Positions 7,240 to 13,850 of a DNA stretch of 16,680 nucleotides are shown in pieces (within the stretch, counting starts at the first letter, position 1; every line of letters starts with the position of its first letter). The DNA comes from Nitrospira sp. Lineage in GTDB: Bacteria; Nitrospirota; Thermodesulfovibrionia; Thermodesulfovibrionales; SM23-35. The DNA is taken from contig VGWZ01000014.1 in assembly GCA_016873595.1 (NCBI GenBank), forward strand, positions 1-16,680. Direction: 5' to 3'. The notes under the pieces are model-generated. The model was not told the origin of the DNA. It saw only the letters and a list, made by a program, of their open reading frames with translations, and did no database searches. A program made the translations under genes and the position numbers.

Positions 7240-9456
7240 ATGAAGATGCTTAATAGCTTTTCTCTTACACCAAATGCATTGAAAGTCCTTGAGAAGAGGT
7301 ATCTGAAAAAGGACGAAGAGGGAAAAGTTGTCGAAACCCCCGAGGAACTTTTCAGACGTGTTGCAAAGGCAATTGCATCTGCAGATATACACTATGGCAA
7401 ATCAGAGAGAGATGTTCAGAATAGTGAAGAGGAATTCTATAAGATGACGGGGTCTCTTGATTTTCTTCCGAACAGCCCTACACTTATGAACGCAGGAAGA
7501 AGGCTCGGACAGCTGAGTGCATGCTTTGTCTTGCCGGTTGAGGACTCAATGGAGTCTATTTTCGATGCGGTAAAAAATACAGCAATCATTCATAAATCAG
7601 GTGGTGGCACAGGTTTTAGTTTTTCGAGGTTAAGACCAAACGGAGACATTGTTGGCTCCACAAAGGGTGTCTCCTCAGGACCTGTGTCTTTCATGACTGT
7701 CTTTGATACTGCCACAGAGGCGGTGAAGCAGGGCGGAACAAGAAGGGGCGCGAACATTGGCATCCTGCGTGTAGACCACCCCGATATACTCAGCTTTATC
7801 ACCTGCAAGGATGACAATAAAAAGTTCAATAACTTTAATATCTCCGTAGCTATCACCGATGAGTTCATGCGCGCTGTAGAAGAAGACAAACATTATGACC
7901 TCATTAATCCCCGTACAGGAAAAGTCGCAAACTCCCTCAGGGCAAGAGATGTATTCCATCTCATTGTGGAACATGCGTGGAAGAACGGAGAGCCGGGCAT
8001 TGTCTTTATCGAAAGAGTGAATGAATCAAACCCTACTCCCCGCATAGGACGAATAGAATCAACAAACCCCTGTGGTGAGCAACCCCTTCTTCCTTATGAA
8101 TCATGTAACCTTGGCTCTATAAATCTCGCACGGATGGTGAAGGCAGAACTTAGAGAAGTGGACTGGAATAAATTGAAAGATATCACATGGAAGGCAGTAC
8201 GTTTTCTTGACAATGTGATTGATATCAATAAATATCCTATCCAGAAAATTGAGGAGATGACAAAGGCAAACAGAAAGATTGGACTTGGTGTCATGGGATG
8301 GGCAGACATGCTTATACAGCTCGGTATCCCTTATAACTCAGAAAGTGCGGTAAAACGTGCAGAGGAGGTAATGGGATTCATCCAGCAGGAAGGCAAAAAC
8401 GCATCAATTGCGATCGCACAAGAGCGAGGGGTATTCCCAAACTATGAAGAAAGTATCTATGATGGCAAGATAAAGCTCAGGAATGCAACCATCACCACTA
8501 TTGCGCCAACTGGTACCCTTTCGATAATCGCAAGTTGTTCATCAGGTATAGAACCTCTTTTTGCAGTCTCCTATGTGAAGACCGTGATGGAGGGAACAAA
8601 GCTCATCGAAGTAAATCCTTTCTTTGAAAAGTTAGCAAAGGACCGTGGATTCTGGAGCAGAGAGCTTATGGAGAAGATTGCAGATAAAGGATCCATACAG
8701 GATTTTGATGAGATACCTGCTGATGTCAAGTCTGTTTTTGTAACAGCCCATGACATCACACCTATGGAACATATTACCATTCAGGCAGCATTCCAGAAAT
8801 TCGTTGATAATGCTGTTTCAAAGACAGTGAATTTCCCCCACAATGCAACACCAAAAGATGTTGAAGAGGTATATCTCCTCGCATACAAGCTCGGCTGTAA
8901 AGGGGTCACCGTTTACAGGGATGGCTCGAGAGATGAACAGGTACTCACAAAAGGCACAAAGGCAGAGCAGCTTACAGAGTCGAGACAAAAGATTGTACCG
9001 AGAAAAAGGCCGAATATGATGAAAGGCGCGACACGGTTTATGAAAACAGGCTGTGGAAATCTATATGTGACCATCAACGAAGATGAAGAAGGGCATCTCT
9101 TTGAACTCTTCACCTCTATGGGAAAAGCAGGTGGTTGTGCCGCAAGCCAGTCAGAGGCAATTGGGAGACTTGTCTCACTTGCATTCAGGTCTAATATAGA
9201 ACCAGAGGAGGTCATTAAGCAGTTGAAAGGGATTTCCTGCCACTCACCTGCATGGTATGACGGAGGGAGAATTCTTTCCTGCTCAGATGCCATTGCAAGG
9301 TCCCTCGAGAGATACCATGAAAAAGGGAGAAAGGGCAATGGAGACGAACATAAAGTGATAATGCTCATGGGCGCATGTCCTGAATGCGGTGGCGCTATAG
9401 AACACGAAGGCGGCTGCGCTGTCTGTCACAATTGCGGGTTTACGAAGTGCGGGTAG
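7240..9456 (+). CDS. nrdJ: Adenosylcobalamin-dependent ribonucleotide reductase (class II)
   Basis: A 738-residue class II reductase, which makes deoxyribonucleotides using a thiyl radical generated from adenosylcobalamin and works without oxygen. NPCGE supplies Asn276, thiyl Cys278 and Glu280. Cys95 (LSACFVLP) and Cys289 (ESCNLGS, 11 residues after Cys278) match the redox pair of Thermotoga NrdJ. Substrate-loop motifs SGGGTGFSFSRLRP and TGTLSIIASCSSGIEP are intact, and no N-terminal ATP-cone is present. A TSCPD-type domain occupies about 598-690, and the end is a Cys cluster (Cys713, 716, 726, 729, 732, 737), likely a zinc site and the C-terminal thiol relay. GAGGG precedes ATG 7240. Expression is probably from the NrdR-box promoter at 6933. 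The last 39-71 bp recur three times downstream. Confidence 0.96.
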   Translation: MKMLNSFSLTPNALKVLEKRYLKKDEEGKVVETPEELFRRVAKAIASADIHYGKSERDVQNSEEEFYKMTGSLDFLPNSPTLMNAGRRLGQLSACFVLPVEDSMESIFDAVKNTAIIHKSGGGTGFSFSRLRPNGDIVGSTKGVSSGPVSFMTVFDTATEAVKQGGTRRGANIGILRVDHPDILSFITCKDDNKKFNNFNISVAITDEFMRAVEEDKHYDLINPRTGKVANSLRARDVFHLIVEHAWKNGEPGIVFIERVNESNPTPRIGRIESTNPCGEQPLLPYESCNLGSINLARMVKAELREVDWNKLKDITWKAVRFLDNVIDINKYPIQKIEEMTKANRKIGLGVMGWADMLIQLGIPYNSESAVKRAEEVMGFIQQEGKNASIAIAQERGVFPNYEESIYDGKIKLRNATITTIAPTGTLSIIASCSSGIEPLFAVSYVKTVMEGTKLIEVNPFFEKLAKDRGFWSRELMEKIADKGSIQDFDEIPADVKSVFVTAHDITPMEHITIQAAFQKFVDNAVSKTVNFPHNATPKDVEEVYLLAYKLGCKGVTVYRDGSRDEQVLTKGTKAEQLTESRQKIVPRKRPNMMKGATRFMKTGCGNLYVTINEDEEGHLFELFTSMGKAGGCAASQSEAIGRLVSLAFRSNIEPEEVIKQLKGISCHSPAWYDGGRILSCSDAIARSLERYHEKGRKGNGDEHKVIMLMGACPECGGAIEHEGGCAVCHNCGFTKCG
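9386..9456 (+). repeat. nrdJ 3'-end repeat, copy 1 (resident end of nrdJ)
   Basis: The last 23 complete codons of nrdJ plus the stop, from gcggtggc to gggtag, encode GGAIEHEGGCAVCHNCGFTKCG and a stop. This is the reference copy: shortened copies of it occur at 9926, 10533 and 13637, in the same orientation and same reading frame. Confidence 0.9.
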
Positions 9457-9499
9457 AGCTAAGGTTTTGTTGACATTGCAAGGAATAGCCTATTAATCT

Positions 9500-9691
9500 A
9501 TGGGAAAGAAGGAATTTCTCAGGCAAATAGAAAGTTTAAAGAGAAGAATCGATGAACATGAGGCAATGATAAATAGAGAAAAGGATAAATACAATCCAGA
9601 TGAAGGACTCATTAAATATTGGGAGAAAGAAATTCTGGCTTTTAAAAATGCAATAGAAAAAACACAGAAAAGGCTGAGGAGAGGAAAATGA
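9500..9691 (+). CDS. 63-residue helical protein, unit A
   Basis: A very charged, probably coiled-coil protein (MGKKEFLRQIESLKRRIDEH, then a helix around LIKYWEKEILAFKNAIEK). It has no membrane span, cysteine or catalytic motif. It is the first gene after nrdJ, 43 bp past its stop. AAGGA lies 15 bases upstream, rather far for a ribosome binding site, and a TTGACA at 9470-9475 with a weak -10 could give a promoter of its own. The stop overlaps the next start as ATGA, so the two genes form a coupled pair. Small proteins with the 'E...I.REK...NPDEGLI.YWEKEI..F' pattern occur in other bacteria without a function I can name. Confidence 0.6.
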   Translation: MGKKEFLRQIESLKRRIDEHEAMINREKDKYNPDEGLIKYWEKEILAFKNAIEKTQKRLRRGK

Positions 9692-9918
9692 AGACAGTAG
9701 AAAAAACAGCATTGAGCAGAACACTCTTGGTGCTTCTAAAAGAACTTTCTGAGGAATGCCAGGACACATTAAAGCTTATTTCGCATCTTGAAATAAAAGA
9801 TTTAACCGCTGAACAAGTTGCATCGATACTCTCAGAACTTACCGTGTCAGTAACCCACCTCCATGTACACACCGAGAATCTCCAGGATTTAATTAATGAC
9901 GAGATTGAGCGGTTGTGA
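9688..9918 (+). CDS. 76-residue helical protein, unit A partner
   Basis: Translationally coupled to the preceding gene by an ATGA overlap; GAGGAAAATG gives it a good ribosome binding site. The protein is predicted to be mostly helical, with an acidic C-terminal half (ELSEECQDTLKLISHLEIKD, later HVHTENLQDLINDEIERL). The first protein is strongly basic, so the two could bind one another. No known domain, catalytic residues or membrane segment are visible. The gene ends 8 bp before the second copy of the nrdJ end, so this pair is the entire cargo of the first inserted unit. A toxin-antitoxin or small defence pair is possible from size and setting, but nothing in the sequence proves it. Confidence 0.6.
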   Translation: MKTVEKTALSRTLLVLLKELSEECQDTLKLISHLEIKDLTAEQVASILSELTVSVTHLHVHTENLQDLINDEIERL

Positions 9919-9925
9919 AAATTAA

Positions 9926-9964
9926 GCACTCTGCCATAATTGCGGGTTTACGAAGTGCGGGTAG
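9926..9964 (+). repeat. nrdJ 3'-end repeat, copy 2
   Basis: Reads in frame as ALCHNCGFTKCG plus TAG, against AVCHNCGFTKCG plus TAG in nrdJ. The last 27 bases through the stop, and one base past it (9938-9965), are identical to 9430-9457. Upstream differences are synonymous (TGT/TGC, CAC/CAT, GCT/GCA) apart from one Val-to-Leu. It closes unit A and stands 6 bases before the unit B gene. Confidence 0.88.
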
Positions 9965-9970
9965 AAGAAT

Positions 9971-10465
9971 TTGAATAATGACGAAGATATAAAACGGATT
10001 ATTCATTATTTTAAGGCTCTGGATGAGGTCTCAGCCCTGTATGTTTTCGGGAGTTACCCTAAAGAGAGAAAAACTAAAGAAAGCGATATTGATATTGCAG
10101 TACTTATTGATGAATCAAAATTGAAGAAAAAAGACTTTGAACTCCTCAAGAAAAAATACTACGCAGCGTCACCTTCATTTTCGATGCGGCCTGTGGATAT
10201 AGTAATTTTAAACACAGCTCCGCCTTTTCTTAAATATCAAGTACTGAAAACAGGGAGAGTCCTTTTTGACAGAAATAGAAAGGTAAGAGTCAGGTTTACC
10301 GAAAAAGCAATTACCGAGTATCTTGATTTTAAATATATAGAAGATATCTTTTTAAAAGCCATAGCGAATAAATTTAAGAAAAAGTGTAAAACAAGAACAC
10401 AGTTCAAAAGAATGATAGACGCATATATGAAAGGAAGACTTGAAAAAGCTATTAAAGGAGCATGA
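9971..10465 (+). CDS. MNT-type nucleotidyltransferase (orphan antitoxin-like), unit B
   Basis: A 164-residue protein of the minimal nucleotidyltransferase family. The catalytic pattern is GSYPKERKTKESDIDIAVLID (about residues 27-47), the GS-x10-DxD of polymerase-beta-like transferases, with a third acidic residue in VDIVIL (near 76). In HEPN/MNT modules such proteins neutralise a HEPN RNase, in known cases by AMP transfer. No HEPN gene with an R-x4-6-H motif lies on either side. The C-terminus has a basic extension (KKKCKTRTQFKRM...) beyond the usual EYLDFK end. The start is a TTG, because an in-frame TAG, the stop of nrdJ copy 2, lies 6 bases before it and the nearby ATG is in another frame. 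After the stop the DNA is AT-rich with only tiny frames, so a partner may have been lost. Confidence 0.82.
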   Translation: MNNDEDIKRIIHYFKALDEVSALYVFGSYPKERKTKESDIDIAVLIDESKLKKKDFELLKKKYYAASPSFSMRPVDIVILNTAPPFLKYQVLKTGRVLFDRNRKVRVRFTEKAITEYLDFKYIEDIFLKAIANKFKKKCKTRTQFKRMIDAYMKGRLEKAIKGA

Positions 10466-10532
10466 TTAATTTCTGATGAATTTTTTTTGGTTTAGAGGAT
10501 AGAGAAGGAATTAAAGAGGACATGATACATGA

Positions 10533-10577
10533 GGCTGTGCCGTTTGCCACAATTGCGGGTTTACGAAATGCGGATAA
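10533..10577 (+). repeat. nrdJ 3'-end repeat, copy 3
   Basis: Encodes GCAVCHNCGFTKCG plus a stop, identical in protein to the end of nrdJ, but with synonymous changes at several codons (TGC/TGT, GCT/GCC, GTC/GTT, TGT/TGC, AAG/AAA, GGG/GGA) and TAA in place of TAG. It closes unit B and lies 9 bases before the first gene of unit C. Confidence 0.88.
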
Positions 10578-10586
10578 GGTATAAAA

Positions 10587-10763
10587 ATGGAATTTATTGT
10601 AAGAAGATATTTTTCAGGTTATTGTAGTTATGAAATTGAAGCGGAGAATGAAGATGAGGCATGCTCAAAAGCTATAAATTTACCTATAGATGAAGGTGAA
10701 ATATTAAGTACCTTGGAGGACTGGAAAGAATGCGATCAAATAGAGCTTGATACAGATGTTTAA
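10587..10763 (+). CDS. 58-residue acidic small protein, unit C
   Basis: An ORF beginning MEFIVRRYFSGYCSYEIEAE and ending near WKECDQIELDTDV. AAGG about 7 bases before the ATG is a fair ribosome binding site. The layout, a beta strand, a Y-x-I-E-A-E strand, an E-D-E-A helix and then an acidic tail, resembles small DpnD/PcfM-like domains and other 'VEAESEEEA' proteins; this is a loose likeness, not an identification. It lies directly after the third nrdJ-end copy and 57 bp before the methyltransferase gene. It could be an accessory or control protein of the restriction-modification pair, but no helix-turn-helix is evident. Confidence 0.6.
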   Translation: MEFIVRRYFSGYCSYEIEAENEDEACSKAINLPIDEGEILSTLEDWKECDQIELDTDV

Positions 10764-10820
10764 AACCAAGAGCAAAAATAAAATAACTTATAATGAATAA
10801 CAATAGAAACTAAGCACTGA

Positions 10821-12698
10821 ATGCCTTTATCATTAATTAATAGAACGTTAGAAGAAAAATTACTGAATGCCATTATTTCTTATTTTGAACATGAAAATTA
10901 TAAATTGGGCATTGGTATCCCTAATCACCTCATTGATGAAATATGCAAAATTCTCTTATTTAGAAATGAAGACCCTTCCGAAGGGTTCCCTATATGGCAT
11001 ATAAGTGAAAAAACTGTACTGGACGAATATAGAAAAGAAGAAATCGAGATAATAGATTATCTACACCTCATCTCGACCGAACTGCGGAAACAATTAGGCC
11101 AATATTCCACACCGGCAAACATAGTCAGATATATACTCAAATCAGTGGAATATTTTTCTTCTAAAGATATTATTACTAAAAGATTAATAGATCCAGCCTG
11201 TGGCTCAGGTGCCTTTTTAGTGGAATCAGTGCGCATTTATCTGAATGCCCTTAAAAAGGCAAAAATACCCATTTACAAATGGTATCCAATGGTCACTTCA
11301 GCCATTAGCGGTGTAGATATAGACCCAACGGCATGTTTTTTTACCAGACTAAATCTTGCAATGCTTCTTGCTCCAGCTGTTTTAGAATTTGTAGCAAAAA
11401 ATGGTATTAAAAAATTAAAACCGTTGTCTGTTTACTGTTTAGATACACTGCAATTGTTTGCCTCAGAAAGAGAGGGTGCTGCATTGCTTTACAACAAGCT
11501 AAATTTGCCTCTGGTGAATCAGTTTGATTTTGTTGTGGGTAATCCCCCTTATTTTAAAGTAAAAGGAATAAACGCAGGTTTTAAAAACATTTTCTCAAAA
11601 TCGATCTATGGTCATCCTAATGCTTATGGTCTTTTTATTCATGCCGGTATCGAGATGCTAAAAAAGGACGGAAGGCTGGGTTTTATAGTTCCCAGGTCCA
11701 TGCTTTCAGGACTTTATTTTAAGAACCTGAGAGAATTTATAGAAGATAAAACATCGGTGAAGGAAATAGTCTATATTTCTGAGCGAAAGAAGATTTTTGA
11801 AAATGTCTTGCACGGAACCATGATTCTATCACTTAAATGGAACAAAGACAGTGAGAAAATGGTTAATATTTCTTTCATTCACTCCCTAAAAGAAATTGAA
11901 ACACAAAATATTATCAGCGTCGGCAGAGATAAAGTAATTCAGCGTCTTAACGGAACATCCATATGGTTTATCGCTGACTCTCAGGAGATGTATAACATTA
12001 TTAATCGCATAATCAAGAAACATCCTTTATTATCAAGCAATGAAATCAACTGCAGAGCTAAAACAGGACAGATAGTTTGGAATAGGGTGAAGCCTTTGTT
12101 GACCACAAATTCCGGGGATGATACCCTGCCATTGATATGGGCTACAGATGTTGGGAAATTCACTTTTTCCTTTAACAGGATGGGAGTTGCAAGACCTTGT
12201 TTTCTGAAGGTCAATTCTGAAACTGAAAACCTTATGGTTAAAGGGGCGAGTATCCTGATTCAACGTGTCACAGCAGATGAACAGCATTCACGTATTGTGG
12301 CCTGCATGCCTGAAGGATTCTATAAAAAAGAGCACAATGGTTATTTTGTAGAAAACCATTTGAATATCATACAACTGGTGGCAGGAAAATCTTCTGTTAG
12401 TCTTTATTTCATGCTTGGCGTACTGAATTCAGAAATCGTGGAGTTCTTTTTCCGTGCCATGAACGGAAACACACAGGTTTCAGCAACAGAACTAAATCTC
12501 CTGCCCATTCCGATTGGTAGATATGAGAGTAAAATCTCAGGTATGGCAGATATGATTCAAAAAACTATCGAAGATAAAAAGAAAAATAAGTTACTTACAG
12601 AACTAAACTTATTGGTTGCTAAGGCTTATGGATTAAGCGATAAAGAACTTGAATTTATAAGAAGATCGCTTAGTTACAGGAGACGACGTGACAATTGA
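10821..12698 (+). CDS. N6-adenine DNA methyltransferase of a BsuBI/PstI-type system
   Basis: A 625-residue type II DNA methyltransferase of the gamma class. Motif I, DPACGSG (124-130), binds S-adenosylmethionine, and motif IV is NPPY (241-244), the adenine-N6 signature. An upstream LGQYSTPANIVRYI stretch (92-105) is typical of this class, and a C-terminal half of about 300 residues likely carries target recognition. It methylates host DNA so that the partner nuclease spares it. It is longer than the PstI/BsuBI methylases, usually near 500 residues. Its last 11 bases overlap the nuclease gene, so the two are co-translated. No strong ribosome binding site precedes ATG 10821. The target is not readable from sequence; the nuclease family suggests CTGCAG, which occurs in the window, including within this gene near 12048. 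Confidence 0.88.
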   Translation: MPLSLINRTLEEKLLNAIISYFEHENYKLGIGIPNHLIDEICKILLFRNEDPSEGFPIWHISEKTVLDEYRKEEIEIIDYLHLISTELRKQLGQYSTPANIVRYILKSVEYFSSKDIITKRLIDPACGSGAFLVESVRIYLNALKKAKIPIYKWYPMVTSAISGVDIDPTACFFTRLNLAMLLAPAVLEFVAKNGIKKLKPLSVYCLDTLQLFASEREGAALLYNKLNLPLVNQFDFVVGNPPYFKVKGINAGFKNIFSKSIYGHPNAYGLFIHAGIEMLKKDGRLGFIVPRSMLSGLYFKNLREFIEDKTSVKEIVYISERKKIFENVLHGTMILSLKWNKDSEKMVNISFIHSLKEIETQNIISVGRDKVIQRLNGTSIWFIADSQEMYNIINRIIKKHPLLSSNEINCRAKTGQIVWNRVKPLLTTNSGDDTLPLIWATDVGKFTFSFNRMGVARPCFLKVNSETENLMVKGASILIQRVTADEQHSRIVACMPEGFYKKEHNGYFVENHLNIIQLVAGKSSVSLYFMLGVLNSEIVEFFFRAMNGNTQVSATELNLLPIPIGRYESKISGMADMIQKTIEDKKKNKLLTELNLLVAKAYGLSDKELEFIRRSLSYRRRRDN

Positions 12699-13623
12699 AG
12701 AAATTAAAGCCGTTATTGGAAAATTAGGGTTTCCAAAGCGATATATTACTGAGCAAACAGCTATCTGTATAATGGCGTTAACTGATAGAAACAGAAGAGA
12801 AGGTCTGTTATCAGGGCATAAAAACCTTAGCGAAGGGGCAAGAATTCATGACATCTTAAATTTTGCAAGGGATGTAATAGGTAAAAAAGTTGCAGAAAAT
12901 ACTCGCGAAGCTTACAGAAAGACTTCACTTGCTCCTCTCATGAATTATGGCATAGTGGTCAGGCATCAACTCAGCACTAATGACCCCAATACATATTACC
13001 GGCTTCATCCTGTCTTTATTCGTCTATTTTCAGAGGAAAATATTGAAGAACGGAACAGGTTAATAAAGCAACTGCAAAGACAACTGACAAAACTGACGGG
13101 ACGGAAGGTTCGAAGGGCAATTCAGGGCAAAGAGATTTCTGTTCAAATCGGTGATAAACAAATATTTTCTCTGAGTTCAGGTGAACATAATCTGCTTGAG
13201 AAATCTGTTGTTGCAATATTTGGTCAGGCATTTTTAGATAAACCTCAGACGGTTTATCTTGGCGATGCGGCTCCAAGAAAGGGGTATCAGAACCGAACAT
13301 TGATGAGAAGGTTGAATCTTCCCATTGATACCGCAGCATCTTTACCCGACGTTATTCTTTTTTCAGAGCCTGAATCGTACCTTGTTATCGTTGAGGTTGC
13401 GACAAGCAGCGGTCCCATAAACTCAATTCGGCTTGAACAATTGCATAAATTTACAAAAGGGCCAAGAAAGTTGGGATTTAAAGTAAGTTACGTTTCAGCT
13501 TTCCCTTCCCGTGCCGTGTTCAGAAGATTTGTTGAAGAAATTGCATGGGGAAGTAGTGTATGGATTGAGAATGAGTCGAATAATATTGTGCATTTTCAAC
13601 GGCTGAGGAGTATTAAGCCTTGA
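12688..13623 (+). CDS. BsuBI/PstI-family type II restriction endonuclease
   Basis: A 311-residue nuclease. The C-terminal half matches the BsuBI/PstI family: TVYLGDAAPRKG (near 188-199), LPDVILFSEPESYLVIVEVA (219-238, with PD 220-221 and Glu236 as the metal-binding PD...E-x-x core), TSSGPINSIRLEQL, VSYVSAFPSRAVFRRF and EIAWGSSVWI. The N-terminal domain (1-115) resembles the winged-helix-like part of these enzymes. The family version of the core usually reads EAVTSHGP; here it is EVATSSGP, with Ser in place of His. GTG 12688 lies inside the methyltransferase end, with GGAG just upstream. The gene ends 13 bp before nrdJ-end copy 4, so the R-M pair nearly fills unit C. Cutting of CTGCAG is plausible by family but untested. 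Confidence 0.88.
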   Translation: MTIEEIKAVIGKLGFPKRYITEQTAICIMALTDRNRREGLLSGHKNLSEGARIHDILNFARDVIGKKVAENTREAYRKTSLAPLMNYGIVVRHQLSTNDPNTYYRLHPVFIRLFSEENIEERNRLIKQLQRQLTKLTGRKVRRAIQGKEISVQIGDKQIFSLSSGEHNLLEKSVVAIFGQAFLDKPQTVYLGDAAPRKGYQNRTLMRRLNLPIDTAASLPDVILFSEPESYLVIVEVATSSGPINSIRLEQLHKFTKGPRKLGFKVSYVSAFPSRAVFRRFVEEIAWGSSVWIENESNNIVHFQRLRSIKP

Positions 13624-13636
13624 TGAAAAATTCCAC

Positions 13637-13707
13637 GCGGTGGCGCTATAGAGCACGAAGGCGGCTGCGCCGTCTGTCACAATTGCGGATTTACAAAGTG
13701 CGGGTAG
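13637..13707 (+). repeat. nrdJ 3'-end repeat, copy 4 (longest)
   Basis: 71 bp aligned without gaps to 9386-9456. It encodes the same GGAIEHEGG...GCAVCHNCGFTKCG peptide and TAG stop. Only four bases differ and all four are synonymous (GAA/GAG, GCT/GCC, GGG/GGA, ACG/ACA). It closes unit C; under the stacking model it is the oldest, original end of the nrdJ gene. Confidence 0.92.
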
Positions 13708-13759
13708 AGACTTGATACTTGTTGTTTTTAGGAAAAATGAAAGAAAGGGAATGAAAATA

Positions 13760-13778
13760 ATCGTCCCTTTTATTCTGT
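13760..13778 (-). repeat. REP/RAYT-like repeat, left of the GH3 gene
   Basis: On the minus strand this reads ACAGAATAAAAGGGACGAT. It matches 16260-16278 at 16 of 19 positions, in opposite orientation. 'AAAAGGGACGGTTCT'-type sequences accompany REP-associated tyrosine transposases in many bacteria. It also forms a local hairpin with aaaggga at 13744-13750. Confidence 0.45.
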
Positions 13779-13850
13779 TAATTAATAAACTAATTTTCTA
13801 TCACCCACCTCAATTCGTGATTTTCAAAATTGAAGCAAAACATGTAGCTA

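Larger units (their letters stand above)
9457..13707 (+). mobile_element. Three stacked units inserted at the 3' end of nrdJ
   Basis: The nrdJ terminus and its three displaced copies divide this stretch into unit A (9457-9964, 508 bp, small helical pair), unit B (9965-10577, 613 bp, MNT protein) and unit C (10578-13707, 3130 bp, small protein plus R-M pair). All genes run in the nrdJ direction, and cargo in B and C starts 6 and 9 bases after a displaced nrdJ stop. This is what repeated site-specific insertion into a gene end would leave. No integrase, transposase or terminal inverted repeat is present in the units, so mobility is inferred from the repeats alone. Confidence 0.6.

Noticed and set aside
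8913..9368. 151-codon frame on the minus strand inside nrdJ
   Set aside because: Antisense to a highly conserved enzyme domain and with no start signal; a shadow of the nrdJ codon pattern.
10466..10532. HEPN toxin start overlapping the MNT stop (ATGATTAATTTC)
   Set aside because: The frame closes after four codons, and the next ATG gives only eight codons; no HEPN motif follows.
9386..13707. Integron-type cassette array with attC sites
   Set aside because: The spaced repeats and same-direction genes are reminiscent, but the repeat is coding nrdJ sequence, does not form an attC-like hairpin, and no integron integrase is present. An nrdJ-end insertion array fits better.
9926..13707. CRISPR array
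   Set aside because: Four repeats of unequal length separated by 0.5-3 kb of coding DNA; not a CRISPR layout.
13744..13778. Rho-independent terminator after the nrdJ array
   Set aside because: The 7-bp stem has a 13-base loop and is not followed by a U-run; the sequence is better explained as the left REP-like repeat.
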